Shown one piece after another: positions 39,502-47,331 of a DNA stretch of 64,000 bases. The notes beneath the pieces are model-generated. The model worked only from the letters and a program-made list of their open reading frames with translations. It had not been told where the DNA came from and ran no database searches. How positions within the stretch are numbered: the first letter of the stretch is position 1; each line of letters opens with the position of its first letter. Position numbers and translations under genes: made by a program. This stretch comes from Actinocatenispora sp963805605 (lineage in GTDB: Bacteria > Actinomycetota > Actinomycetes > Mycobacteriales > Micromonosporaceae): contig CAWDUX010000002.1 of NCBI GenBank assembly GCA_963805605.1, positions 2,976,001 to 3,040,000 on the forward strand, read 5' to 3'.

Positions 39502-39708
39502 ATGGGCTGGCTGACAGTGGTGACCGGGGTGGCGGCCATCGTTGTCGCGGGATGGCTGGTGGTGCGGGAGCGCCGCAGCAACCGCAGGCAGTTCGGTCCC
39601 CGATGGTGGGCGTCGCCCGCCGGTCTCGTCACGCTGGTGCTCGACAACATTCTGTCGGTGATGCTCGCGGCGGCCGGCGTCTGGGGCATCTGGTACGGGC
39701 TGCACTGA
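39502..39708 (+). CDS. Small two-helix membrane protein
   Basis: A 68-residue protein with two hydrophobic helices (VVTGVAAIVVAGWLVV and LVLDNILSVMLAAAGVWGIWY) joined by an Arg-rich loop (RERRSNRRQFGPRWW). ATG 39502 is preceded by GGAGGGGGT, a convincing ribosome site. The frame extends upstream to 39160 but only as a shadow of the two genes before it. Function unknown. Confidence 0.55.
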   Translation: MGWLTVVTGVAAIVVAGWLVVRERRSNRRQFGPRWWASPAGLVTLVLDNILSVMLAAAGVWGIWYGLH

Positions 39709-39754
39709 GCTTCACCCGATCGGTCGGCTGGCCAGCGCTCGGTAAGGTCGGAGC

Positions 39755-42091
39755 ATGAGCACACCGCTGGCCCGGAGCAACCTCGAGGCGCACCTGTACA
39801 TGGATCTGCATCCATGCGGGTGCGGCGGAAAGGACGCGACGCGCCCCAGCGAGCTGTTCCAGCAGGGCACGGAGTCGTTCTGCCGGTACCGGTGCCGGTG
39901 TGGGAGCTGTGGCCGGGAGCGCACGGTGGTGTTCCGACAGCCTGCCCATCCGGCCCTTCCAGCAGACGGCGAGTGGGCGGTCGGCACCGCGCCGTCCGAA
40001 CTACTGGATGCCGGTGAGTGGCTGCTGGTGGCAGACCTGGAGGTCACCGATGACGCCGACGCGCAACAGGACATGCAGGCGGCCCGCGCGGCGTTGGACG
40101 AGGTGCTCAAGTTCCTGCCGCCGGGTGCGGACGAGGTGCCGCCTTCTGCCGTGTGGACCGAGCGTGGCCGGGCACTGCGTGAGCAGGATCCGCAACGGTT
40201 CACCCGGAGTCAGTTGAAGGGGCTGCGGGATACGTACGCTCGGATGCTCCAGCAGTCCGGTGTGGTCCCGATGGCGCCGATCCGCGCGCGTACTCTCGCC
40301 GAAGCCCACCAGTTCGCCGACCTGGCCTTCTGCGTGTGTGGTGCCACCCGGCTGCCACCGGATCTGCCGGCCCGGGCGCCGGACCCGGACGGCTCGGTGC
40401 GAGTGGAGTTCCGCTGCCCGCGCTGCGAGCGCGCCCGGCGGTTCGACTTCCTGCTCGACCGGCTGCCGGTGCCGGACGCCGAGACCGACTTCGGTCCCGG
40501 CCGGTCGGAGCTGATCGACCCTGGGCAGTGGTTCATTGCAGTGGCCGAGACTCATGCCGCGGCGGTGACCGAGCTGATCGATGCGGCTGGTGGCCTCAAG
40601 TTGGTGCCGGAGCAGTTGGTCGGGCCGGTACTGCGCTCCCTGGTGCTCGCTGCCGCTGCCGGTGACCAGGCTTTCCGGTTTCTTCCGCCTGACGGCGATC
40701 AGATCGCCGAGCGGTGGTTCCACACCACCCAGGGGCAGTACGCGCTGCGTGGTGCGCCCGAGCTGTTCCAGCGCGGACCATTGACCAGCTATGTGGTCGG
40801 CTACCGGCGGCAGCTGGCCGAGGCGATCGGTGCGTTCGAGAAAGCCCGCGCGTTGACCCCCGAGCAGCTCGACGAGCTGGCCGGTGCGCCACTGCCGTTC
40901 GGCGCTCGGCCGTCCGAGCCTCAACCGGCACGCACCATGGCGGAAGCCACGCTGGCCACGATCTGGTCGGTGTGCCGGTGCGGGGTCCTTCAGACGTTGC
41001 CGTTCGAATTCGTCGTCGAGATCGACGGCCGGTTGGTCACCGTGCTGCACGACACGTGCGACAACTGCGGCCGCCGCCGCGAAGCGCGGTTCGTCAACGC
41101 CGTCGACGACACCGCGGAGCTGCCGACGGTCGATGCGCTGGCCGCGGACGAACGTCGGTCCCGGCTGTTCGACGCCGGCATGTTCGTCACCACGTCGCGC
41201 GCTTACACCGAGTTCGCCGACGAGTGGCTCGCGGCGGACTCCCAGCTGGACAGCTGGTACCGGATCCGCCATCAGCTGCTGCGCGCCGCACAGGCGATCG
41301 ACGAAGCGGCGACGTTCCTCCCCGAGAAGTCAGACGAGATTCCCGCCGAGGCGATGTGGACCGCCCCGGGCCGAGAGCTGTACGACCGGGAGCCTGGCCT
41401 GTTCCGGCGGGACGCGCTGGCCCGGCTCAGTCAGGAAGCGTGGCAGCGCTACCAGAGTTTCCTCGCCGAACATCCCAGGCCTGAGGTCAGGGCCGACCTC
41501 CCGGCGCGCTCGCCGGCCGAACGCGAGCTGTACCTGACGCTGCATCCGTGCAACTGCGGCGCGACGCAGGTCGGGGAAGGCCTGCCCGAGATTCTCAACG
41601 CTGCTGGGGACGAGCCGGTGTTCCGGTATGAGGGTCGGTGCGTCGGCTGCGGTCGGGAACGTCGGTTCGACTTCGTCGGCACCGAGGACCCATTGCCGGA
41701 ACTGGACCATTGGGCCGCCGGCGAATGGCCGTCCGATCTCATCGACGCCGGTGAGTGGCTCGTCGTCGCCGAGGCGTACGCGGCCGACACCGACGCTGCG
41801 AGCGTGGCGCAAAGCATCACCACCCCGGCGACGGCGCCGCTGTTCGACGCGCTCGGCCTCGACCCGGCTGAAACTGCGGCGCAGGGAGCGACCCGGTCGG
41901 CCACCGCCATCGACGAGGCGCTCAAGTTCCTCCCGCCGGACCGTGACGAACTGCCCGAGGATGCGGTCTGGAGCGAGACGGGACGTGCGGTCCGGGGACG
42001 TTCCCCGGAACGCTTCACCCGGACCTGGCTGATGGCCGAACGGGAGCGGCGGTGGAGCCGCGCTGCCGAGCTCGCTGGCTCCACACGCTGA
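39755..42091 (+). CDS. Four-repeat zinc-ribbon-like protein, candidate polyimmunity protein
   Basis: A 778-residue cytosolic protein built of four tandem units of about 190 residues. Each begins with an AEAxxF-type helix and a CxC pair (HPCGCGG near 21; FCVCGA near 192; VCRCGV near 405; HPCNCGA near 597), then a second CxxC (CGSCGRER; CPRCERARRF; CDNCGRRREARF; CVGCGRERRFDF), then a LLDAGEWLL/LIDPGQWFI phrase, then a helix ending FLPPxxDE..AVWTExGR and a final helix. The four Cys of each unit could bind zinc. Unit 2 and unit 3 show insertions. The units match the 38613-39185 protein in the non-Cys half. I know no named family; tandem immunity domains (polyimmunity) are the best explanation, though a metal-binding regulator is possible. 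The start is ATG 39755 without a strong ribosome site; it is 46 bases after the previous gene. Confidence 0.68.
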   Translation: MSTPLARSNLEAHLYMDLHPCGCGGKDATRPSELFQQGTESFCRYRCRCGSCGRERTVVFRQPAHPALPADGEWAVGTAPSELLDAGEWLLVADLEVTDDADAQQDMQAARAALDEVLKFLPPGADEVPPSAVWTERGRALREQDPQRFTRSQLKGLRDTYARMLQQSGVVPMAPIRARTLAEAHQFADLAFCVCGATRLPPDLPARAPDPDGSVRVEFRCPRCERARRFDFLLDRLPVPDAETDFGPGRSELIDPGQWFIAVAETHAAAVTELIDAAGGLKLVPEQLVGPVLRSLVLAAAAGDQAFRFLPPDGDQIAERWFHTTQGQYALRGAPELFQRGPLTSYVVGYRRQLAEAIGAFEKARALTPEQLDELAGAPLPFGARPSEPQPARTMAEATLATIWSVCRCGVLQTLPFEFVVEIDGRLVTVLHDTCDNCGRRREARFVNAVDDTAELPTVDALAADERRSRLFDAGMFVTTSRAYTEFADEWLAADSQLDSWYRIRHQLLRAAQAIDEAATFLPEKSDEIPAEAMWTAPGRELYDREPGLFRRDALARLSQEAWQRYQSFLAEHPRPEVRADLPARSPAERELYLTLHPCNCGATQVGEGLPEILNAAGDEPVFRYEGRCVGCGRERRFDFVGTEDPLPELDHWAAGEWPSDLIDAGEWLVVAEAYAADTDAASVAQSITTPATAPLFDALGLDPAETAAQGATRSATAIDEALKFLPPDRDELPEDAVWSETGRAVRGRSPERFTRTWLMAERERRWSRAAELAGSTR

Positions 42092-42125
42092 TGGGCACTG
42101 CGCACGCCATGGACAGGAGGACGAT

Positions 42126-42950
42126 GTGATCGAGGTCGAGTGGCGATGGTTGCCGCGCCGTATCGCGCGCACCCTGGCGGAGCTGCCGGCCGGTGCGGTG
42201 CTGCAACTGCTCGACGCACGCAACCCCGAGGACGGGGCGTACGTGCAGTTCCATCGCGGCGCAGATGCGGTACGTGGGGAACTGCCGGGTCGCGACGACA
42301 CTGCTGCGAGACTGTCCCAGCTCGGCTGGCGTACCCCGGTCGACGAGGGCAACTGGTGGTGCCTGGTCCGGCTGCCGGACGAGGACGGTGCATTGACCCG
42401 GCTGGGAGAGGCGACGGTCGCGGTATGGCGCGACATCCATGGCTGGGACGATGCGAGCATGCTGCGCTACCAGGCGTGGCACACCACCGAGCGGCGCCTG
42501 CTGATGCAGCCGGCCCTCGGCGTTCCGCACGTCGACGTGCCGGCCGGCGTACCGCCCGCGAGTCCGCCGACCCGGTTGGTCAGGGCGCCGGCGGTCCGTC
42601 GTGCCCGGTCGGTCGACGCACACCGCGGGGCTGACGGCCGACCGCTCGCTCCACGCGACGAACTGGACGACTCGGAACGCGTACGGATCGCCGAATACCT
42701 GTCGACGGCGCCGGTCGTGGCGATGTGTTCCGGCTTCGATCCGGATCCGTTCGACCCCGGTGCACCCGCGCGGGTGCCCCTGCACCTGCACACCGACGGC
42801 GAGTGGGTCTGGTCGGCCTCGTTGGGCTACTTCGTCGAGCGCTACGGTGTCGCACCCGAGGACGCGCTCGTCTACCACATCCGCGCTCGCGGCTACCAGC
42901 GCCCCGACGTCGACACCGAGGTCCTGGACCACATCAGCGCCGCCCTCTGA
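42126..42950 (+). CDS. TY-Chap-like domain protein with C-terminal immunity-like domain
   Basis: A 274-residue cytosolic protein. The first half (residues 1-115, IEVEWRWLPRRIARTLAELPAGAVLQLLD; a WxxLVRLPDEDG core) resembles the TY-Chap or T3SS-chaperone-like fold often found in actinobacterial T7SS loci. The second half (about 180-274) has TDGEWVWSASLGYFVERYGVAPED, a pattern seen in several actinobacterial toxin-neighbourhood proteins. The start is GTG 42126, with GGAGGA about seven bases before it. It is the last gene of the rightward array; it ends facing a minus-strand gene fragment. Confidence 0.7.
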   Translation: MIEVEWRWLPRRIARTLAELPAGAVLQLLDARNPEDGAYVQFHRGADAVRGELPGRDDTAARLSQLGWRTPVDEGNWWCLVRLPDEDGALTRLGEATVAVWRDIHGWDDASMLRYQAWHTTERRLLMQPALGVPHVDVPAGVPPASPPTRLVRAPAVRRARSVDAHRGADGRPLAPRDELDDSERVRIAEYLSTAPVVAMCSGFDPDPFDPGAPARVPLHLHTDGEWVWSASLGYFVERYGVAPEDALVYHIRARGYQRPDVDTEVLDHISAAL

Positions 42951-42956
42951 AACTCT

Positions 42957-43048
42957 TCAGCGCACCAGGTTCGACCATCCGAGTACCCGGGCGCCGAGGA
43001 AGATGCCCCCGTTCTCGACCTGCAGGTCCGGACGAGGTGATGGGCGGA
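42957..43048 (-). pseudogene. C-terminal remnant of a tandem paralogue
   Basis: About 90 bases encode PRPDLQVENGGIF and a divergent end (GWSNLVR) before a TGA at 42957-42959. The match is to the last 30 residues of the gene at 43079-43654 (SRPNLQVENGGIFIGERL). No N-terminal part exists, so it is a remnant. Confidence 0.6.
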
Positions 43049-43078
43049 TGTCCGGCGGTTTGAAAGACGCCGCGATCG

Positions 43079-43654
43079 CTAGAGAGACCAGCGGGACAGC
43101 CGTTCGCCGATGAAGATACCCCCGTTTTCGACCTGTAGGTTCGGACGAGATGATGGATGCATGTAGGGCGGGAGGTTGTTGAGGAGCACGCTGTCGAGGT
43201 AGACGACGGGCACTTCCTCCTGCACGAGCCTGGTTCCTGAGCATTCCCACGCTTCCGAAGGTACCGCCCGCACCGCCGCTGTCTGCTGCTCACTGGACAG
43301 CGCGTCCAGGAAACCTGCTCGTGGCCACTGTTCGTTGCAGACGTTGCGGAAGGTGTGCAGGATCCCGTCCAACTCATCGTCCATGACCCTGTCTAAGAAG
43401 CCGTTGTACGGGAACTGGAAGAGCAGGGATCGTAGGTTTTCGCGTTCGTGGTCGATGACGTGTCCTTCGCCGACCATGCCGTTGAAGACGACTGCGAGGT
43501 AGGGGAGTCCGCCGGTGCCGGTGAGGGCGGTGCCGGGGGCTGCGGTGATCTGTACGTCGGCGGGGGATACCCAGTCTTGTAGCCACTGCACCGGGTCGTC
43601 TTTGTCGATGGCGTCGTCGGTGCAGAAGTAGATGCACAGTTCCTGGTCACTCAC
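43079..43654 (-). CDS. Conserved protein of a tandem gene family, possible immunity protein
   Basis: A 191-residue cytosolic protein starting at GTG 43654. I do not recognise its family. It begins DQELCIYFCTDDAIDKDD, followed by a strand-rich core (LPYLAVVFNGMVGEGHVIDHE), a helical middle (FLDRVMDDELDGILHTFRNVCNEQ) and a C-terminal DLQVENGGIFIGERLSRWSL-like end. It is the only intact member of three copies in a row, whose neighbours are a remnant and a pseudogene. Position in the toxin array suggests immunity or a stress-related role; nothing in the sequence confirms it. The 195-base gap to the next copy (43655-43848) shows no gene. Confidence 0.6.
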   Translation of the reverse strand: MSDQELCIYFCTDDAIDKDDPVQWLQDWVSPADVQITAAPGTALTGTGGLPYLAVVFNGMVGEGHVIDHERENLRSLLFQFPYNGFLDRVMDDELDGILHTFRNVCNEQWPRAGFLDALSSEQQTAAVRAVPSEAWECSGTRLVQEEVPVVYLDSVLLNNLPPYMHPSSRPNLQVENGGIFIGERLSRWSL

Positions 43655-43848
43655 CGCAACGCACTCCCGGGGAGGTCATCAGCTCACCCGATCGCTCGTG
43701 CTTATCGCTCGCGCTGTGACCGACGTGAGCAGGCTTGCAACCGCGACGGATTACCCGCGACGGCAAGGCGGCCGCGTGCGAATCATCGAAATGACCATCA
43801 TTGTGTGGAACGCACGGCTGGGGTCGACTCTGATATACGCCGTAATCG

Positions 43849-44426
43849 CTAGAGTGACCAGCGGGAGAGCCCTTCGCCGATGAAGATCGCTCCGTTCTTG
43901 ACCTGCAGATCCGGCCGCAGTGGTTTGTGTAGATAGCGCGGGAGATTGTGGAGCAGCACGCTGTCGAGGTAGACGGCCGGGAACCTTCTTCCTGCACGAG
44001 CCTGGTTCCATCGGAATATCCGACGCATCCTCAGAAACCGCGCGTATTGCCGCTTTCCGTTCTGCTCCGGACAGCACGTCAAGGAACCGACGCGTGGCCA
44101 GCTGTTCGTTGCAGACGTCGCGGAAGGTGTGCAGCAGGTCGTCCAGACTGTCATCTTCGAATCGTCGTAGGAACCGTTGTACGGGAACCGGAAGAGCAGT
44201 GATCGTAGATCTTCGCGTTCGTGGTCGATGATGTGGGCTTCGCCGACCATGCCGTTGAAGACGACTGCGAGGTAGGGGAGTCCGCCGGTGCCGGTGAGGG
44301 CGGTGCCGGGGGCTGCGGTGATCTGTACGTCGGCGGGGGATACCCAGTCTTGTAGCCATTGCACCGGGTCGTTTTGTCGATGGCGTCGTCGGTGCAGAAG
44401 TAGATGCACAGTTCCTGGTCACTCAC
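43849..44426 (-). pseudogene. Frameshifted copy of the 43079-43654 gene
   Basis: The start context (GTG 44426) and the first 60 codons are almost identical to the intact copy, but a base is missing after AIDK, a second shift occurs near FPYNG, and a third (in the opposite sense) lies before AVYLDSVLL. Concatenating frames recovers nearly the whole protein, including the end LQVKNGAIFIGEGLSRWSL and a TAG in the same context (GCTAGAG). Unlike the other frameshifts in the window the changes go both ways, which fits true decay. Confidence 0.8.
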
Positions 44427-44447
44427 GCAACGCACTCCCGGGCAGGG

Positions 44448-45952
44448 TCATCGGTTCATCCTATTCATCGTGTCCGGTGGGGTCGATCGACAATCGATCG
44501 ATTTCGGCGTAGACGATTCCGGCAAGTGGCGGGCAGGCCGGATGGCGGCGTACAGGTCGTGCCGTCGCGCATCCGGCAGGCGGTTGAACAGTCGTTCCTC
44601 GACCTGTGCCCGAGCCACCGCGTCTGCCGCTGCCACCAGCGCCGCCGCCGGGTTGTCGGCACCGCTGCGGGCGGCCTCGGCCAACGCACCGGCCGGTCCG
44701 CTACGCCGTGGCGCCTCCGACGGCACCAGCGGTACAGCGCCGGCAGGGTCGGTAGCCAGCAGCAGCGCCGCGGTCACCTCCGGTTCGCCGCCGCCGTGCG
44801 ACTGCGACCAGTCGGGCCGCGGTCATGCCCCGTTGCCAGGCAAGTATGCGGTCCGGCCACGCGTCCGTGCTCAGATCGGCCGCCAATGCCCGAACGGCTT
44901 CGGCCACGGCGGGGAGCGGTGCGAACGCGCCGGCGTCCGCCCACAGTCCCTGGACCGGCGAGGGTTGCTCCGGCCACTCCCAGCCGGGCAGCAACGGCAC
45001 CGGGCCGGCGGGGGCCCAGTATCGAGGATCGTTGGCAAGGTCTCGTTCCTGCACCGCTCGGCTGATCCGGTCGACCGCCCAGCCGGGCTGTTGCGACAGG
45101 ATCGGCGGGCCGCTGCCGGGCTGCGGCACGATCGGCGGCCGCTCGGCGTACACCGCCTCTGCCGGCACTGTGTGCCCGACGCGGTAGATCAGCCCGGCAC
45201 CGTCGACCCACAGCTCGAAGTTCAGGGAATGGATATCCTGGCGACGTACCTCGGCCAGGGCTTCGTCGGGGCTGCCGAGGGGCGGGATCGACGACGCCGG
45301 AATGGGGAGAAGCCGGGTGTCCTCGACGCCCAGAACCGCGACCAGCGGTTTGGGCAGCCCTGCCGCCAGGCGCGCGGCATCCTGTGGTCCGGCGATCAAC
45401 CTGGTGGCGGGTCCGGTCGAGATCGTTGGCCCTGCTACTGAGCCCCGCCCGCGCCACGGCCAGCGGCACGGCCCGCAGCAGCGCCGGCAACGCGCACAGC
45501 TGGCGCAGCATGCGAGGGTGGAAGTTGTCGTAGCGTTCCTCCGGCGCAGAGGTCACCGGCCCGAGGGCCAGCAGCGCGGCGCGGACCCGACCGAGCTGGT
45601 CATCGGTCAACTCCCTGCTCGGCGTCGTGCCGATCCCGCCGTACCAGCACGGGAACAGCACAGCGGCGGCGAGCACCGCGACATCGTCGACCCCGGCGCG
45701 TGCCAGCAGATCCGCCGCCCGGGCACCCACAGTCACCGGGGCGAGAAACCGACCGATCAACGAGTCCGGTACCGGCAGTGGAGGAGGCATGCCCGGCGCG
45801 TGTCTCGGCGTCGCCCAGTTGTGCAAAAGCCGGCGTACCAGCTCGTCGAATTCGGCCCTGGCTGCCCGTCGCAGGGCGCGCCGGGCGCGCCGGCCCGCCG
45901 AGTGCCAGGTGTCGAGTACCGGGTCCACAGCTCCGGTCAACGGGGATCCCAC
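44448..45952 (-). pseudogene. Unknown protein interrupted by two apparent one-base insertions
   Basis: From GTG 45952, inside the SUKH-3 gene's tail, coding sense runs through three frames to 44448. The first shift is near 45427-45432 (ARAGLSS then RLIAGPQDAARLAAGL), the second near 44785-44798 (RLVAVARRRR then EVTAALLLATDPAG); each is explained by one extra base. Corrected, the protein has about 500 residues, mostly helical with many Arg/Ala, plus a segment ELWVDGAGLIYRVG and Pro-rich loops. I do not recognise the family. It follows SUKH-3 in the same direction with overlap, so it probably belongs to the same operon. Confidence 0.62.
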
Positions 45953-46431
45953 CGACCGTCGTCGTGCAGTCGTGCCGGCAGTCGCCCCGACACCAGCGTC
46001 TCGATCGCTTCGTCGATCGAATCGCCGACGAACCATTCGCCGACGTCGTCGATCGAGAAGACCCGGCCCTTCTTATCCATGACGAGCAGGGCGTCGTGGT
46101 CGCCCTCGACGCCGATCGGGAACAACGCCGTGCCGAGCACCGCGGCCACATCGGCCAACGTCACCGTGGTTGGAACGGCGAGCAGCGGGTCGAAGGCGAA
46201 CGGCCGCGGTGCGATGTCGACACCGTCACCGGTCGGGTCGATCGTCAGCCCCCCGAACTCGGTCAGCGCCGCCACCGCCGCGTCGATCCGAGGATGCTGC
46301 CGCCCACCCGGACCCCACCAGGCGCACACCTGGCGGACCGCTTCCTCGGTCTCCGCGGCGACCGAGCGTCCGGATCGCCAGCCGGCTTCAGCCAGTACCG
46401 CTGTCGCGGCCGGCGAGAAGCGCTCGCTCAT
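45937..46431 (-). CDS. SUKH-3 family immunity protein
   Basis: SUKH superfamily proteins bind and neutralise many nuclease and deaminase toxins in contact-dependent systems. The 164-residue protein shows the SUKH-3 signs: FSPAATAVLAEAGWRSGR at the N-terminus, FGGLTIDPTG, then FPIGVEGDHDALLVMDKKGRVFSI and DSIDEAIETLVSG. ATG 46431 is preceded by GGAGGC and overlaps the TGA of the upstream deaminase gene (ATGA), so toxin and immunity would be translated together. The frame extends to 46497 but that is inside the deaminase gene. Confidence 0.86.
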   Translation of the reverse strand: MSERFSPAATAVLAEAGWRSGRSVAAETEEAVRQVCAWWGPGGRQHPRIDAAVAALTEFGGLTIDPTGDGVDIAPRPFAFDPLLAVPTTVTLADVAAVLGTALFPIGVEGDHDALLVMDKKGRVFSIDDVGEWFVGDSIDEAIETLVSGRLPARLHDDGRWDPR

Positions 46432-47147
46432 CGTGTCGCCTCCGGCGATTGCAGCGTGAAGCCGAAGGCGTCCAGTACGACGAAGCACGACACGCACGGC
46501 TGAGCTGGCCGCCCGGCGAGCGGATCGTCCGACTCACGGATCCGGTGGGTCACCACGTCGGCGCCGGCGAAGATCTCGTTGCGGGCCTGCTGTGCCGTGA
46601 CGGTCGGCAGACCGTCAGCCGCGCGCTGAGCGTCGACCCGGTGCAGGGCGTCGGACAGGGCCGCGATCTGCGAACAACGGTCCCGGCCGCGCTCCCACGC
46701 CTCCTGCGGCACGGCGGCCAATGCCTGGCGTACCAACGGATGTAAGTGCGGCTCCCCGTCGCCCTTCATGCTCTCGCCAGTGATGACCCGCCCATCGGAC
46801 AAGGTCAGATGGGTCACCGTTGCTGGATATGGCGCCCTGCTCAGGGCACGCCGCGCGGCGACAGCCGGGTCCCACGTCCGCGGCGCCGGGATGCGCCGTG
46901 CCCGATCCTCCCGGTACATCCGGATCACCGAATCGGCGGGGAACGACGGCCACACCGACACCTCGCCGGTGTCGCGATCGACCACGGTGGTGCCGGCACC
47001 GACGCCGCCGGGCGCGCCCAGCGGCGGAACCCCCCAGCCCACGTACCCGACGTCGAACTCCTGGATCTCGATCCGCCAGGGCGCATCCGCGTGGCCGGCG
47101 TTGATGTGGCGGTCGGCGAGCCGGCGCGCCTCCTCGAGTGTGAACAC
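46428..47147 (-). CDS. YwqJ-type deaminase toxin with N-terminal YrhB/Imm35-like domain
   Basis: A 239-residue protein. Residues 1-85 (LADRHINAGHADAPWRIEIQE; TTVVDRDTGEVSVWPSF) look like a YrhB or Imm35 domain. Residues about 110-239 follow the YwqJ-related deaminase pattern: DRCSQIAALSDAL for zinc motif 1 and PCVSC for motif 2. The usual general-base Glu after the first Cys is replaced by Gln here (CSQ), so catalysis may be lost. It overlaps the SUKH-3 gene in ATGA. Start ATG 47147 has no strong ribosome site in the few bases I checked. It may be a deaminase toxin, or a dead one kept as a regulator or decoy. Confidence 0.78.
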   Translation of the reverse strand: MFTLEEARRLADRHINAGHADAPWRIEIQEFDVGYVGWGVPPLGAPGGVGAGTTVVDRDTGEVSVWPSFPADSVIRMYREDRARRIPAPRTWDPAVAARRALSRAPYPATVTHLTLSDGRVITGESMKGDGEPHLHPLVRQALAAVPQEAWERGRDRCSQIAALSDALHRVDAQRAADGLPTVTAQQARNEIFAGADVVTHRIRESDDPLAGRPAQPCVSCFVVLDAFGFTLQSPEATR

Positions 47148-47220
47148 ACCAACTCCTCGGGACGTCCTATCCGCCAGAGTCTAGGGCGTGCGTCAAAGGC
47201 CCCGGTCGAGCGAGCCGAGG

Positions 47221-47260
47221 CCCGTTGGTCCGGCGACAACGCCGCCGGCGGGCCAACGGG
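47221..47260. terminator. Imperfect hairpin at the island/AKR junction
   Basis: CCCGTTGG (47221-47228) and CCAACGGG (47253-47260) form a stem extended by partly paired GC bases. It lies downstream of the minus-strand AKR gene and could end its transcript before the toxin-region genes. The rest of the 185-base gap shows nothing else. Confidence 0.45.
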
Positions 47261-47331
47261 TCCGGCGCAGCCGGCCAGCGGGACTTCGATACACGCCCTG
47301 GGCGGGACCCGCCAGCGGCGGGTCTAGCCGG

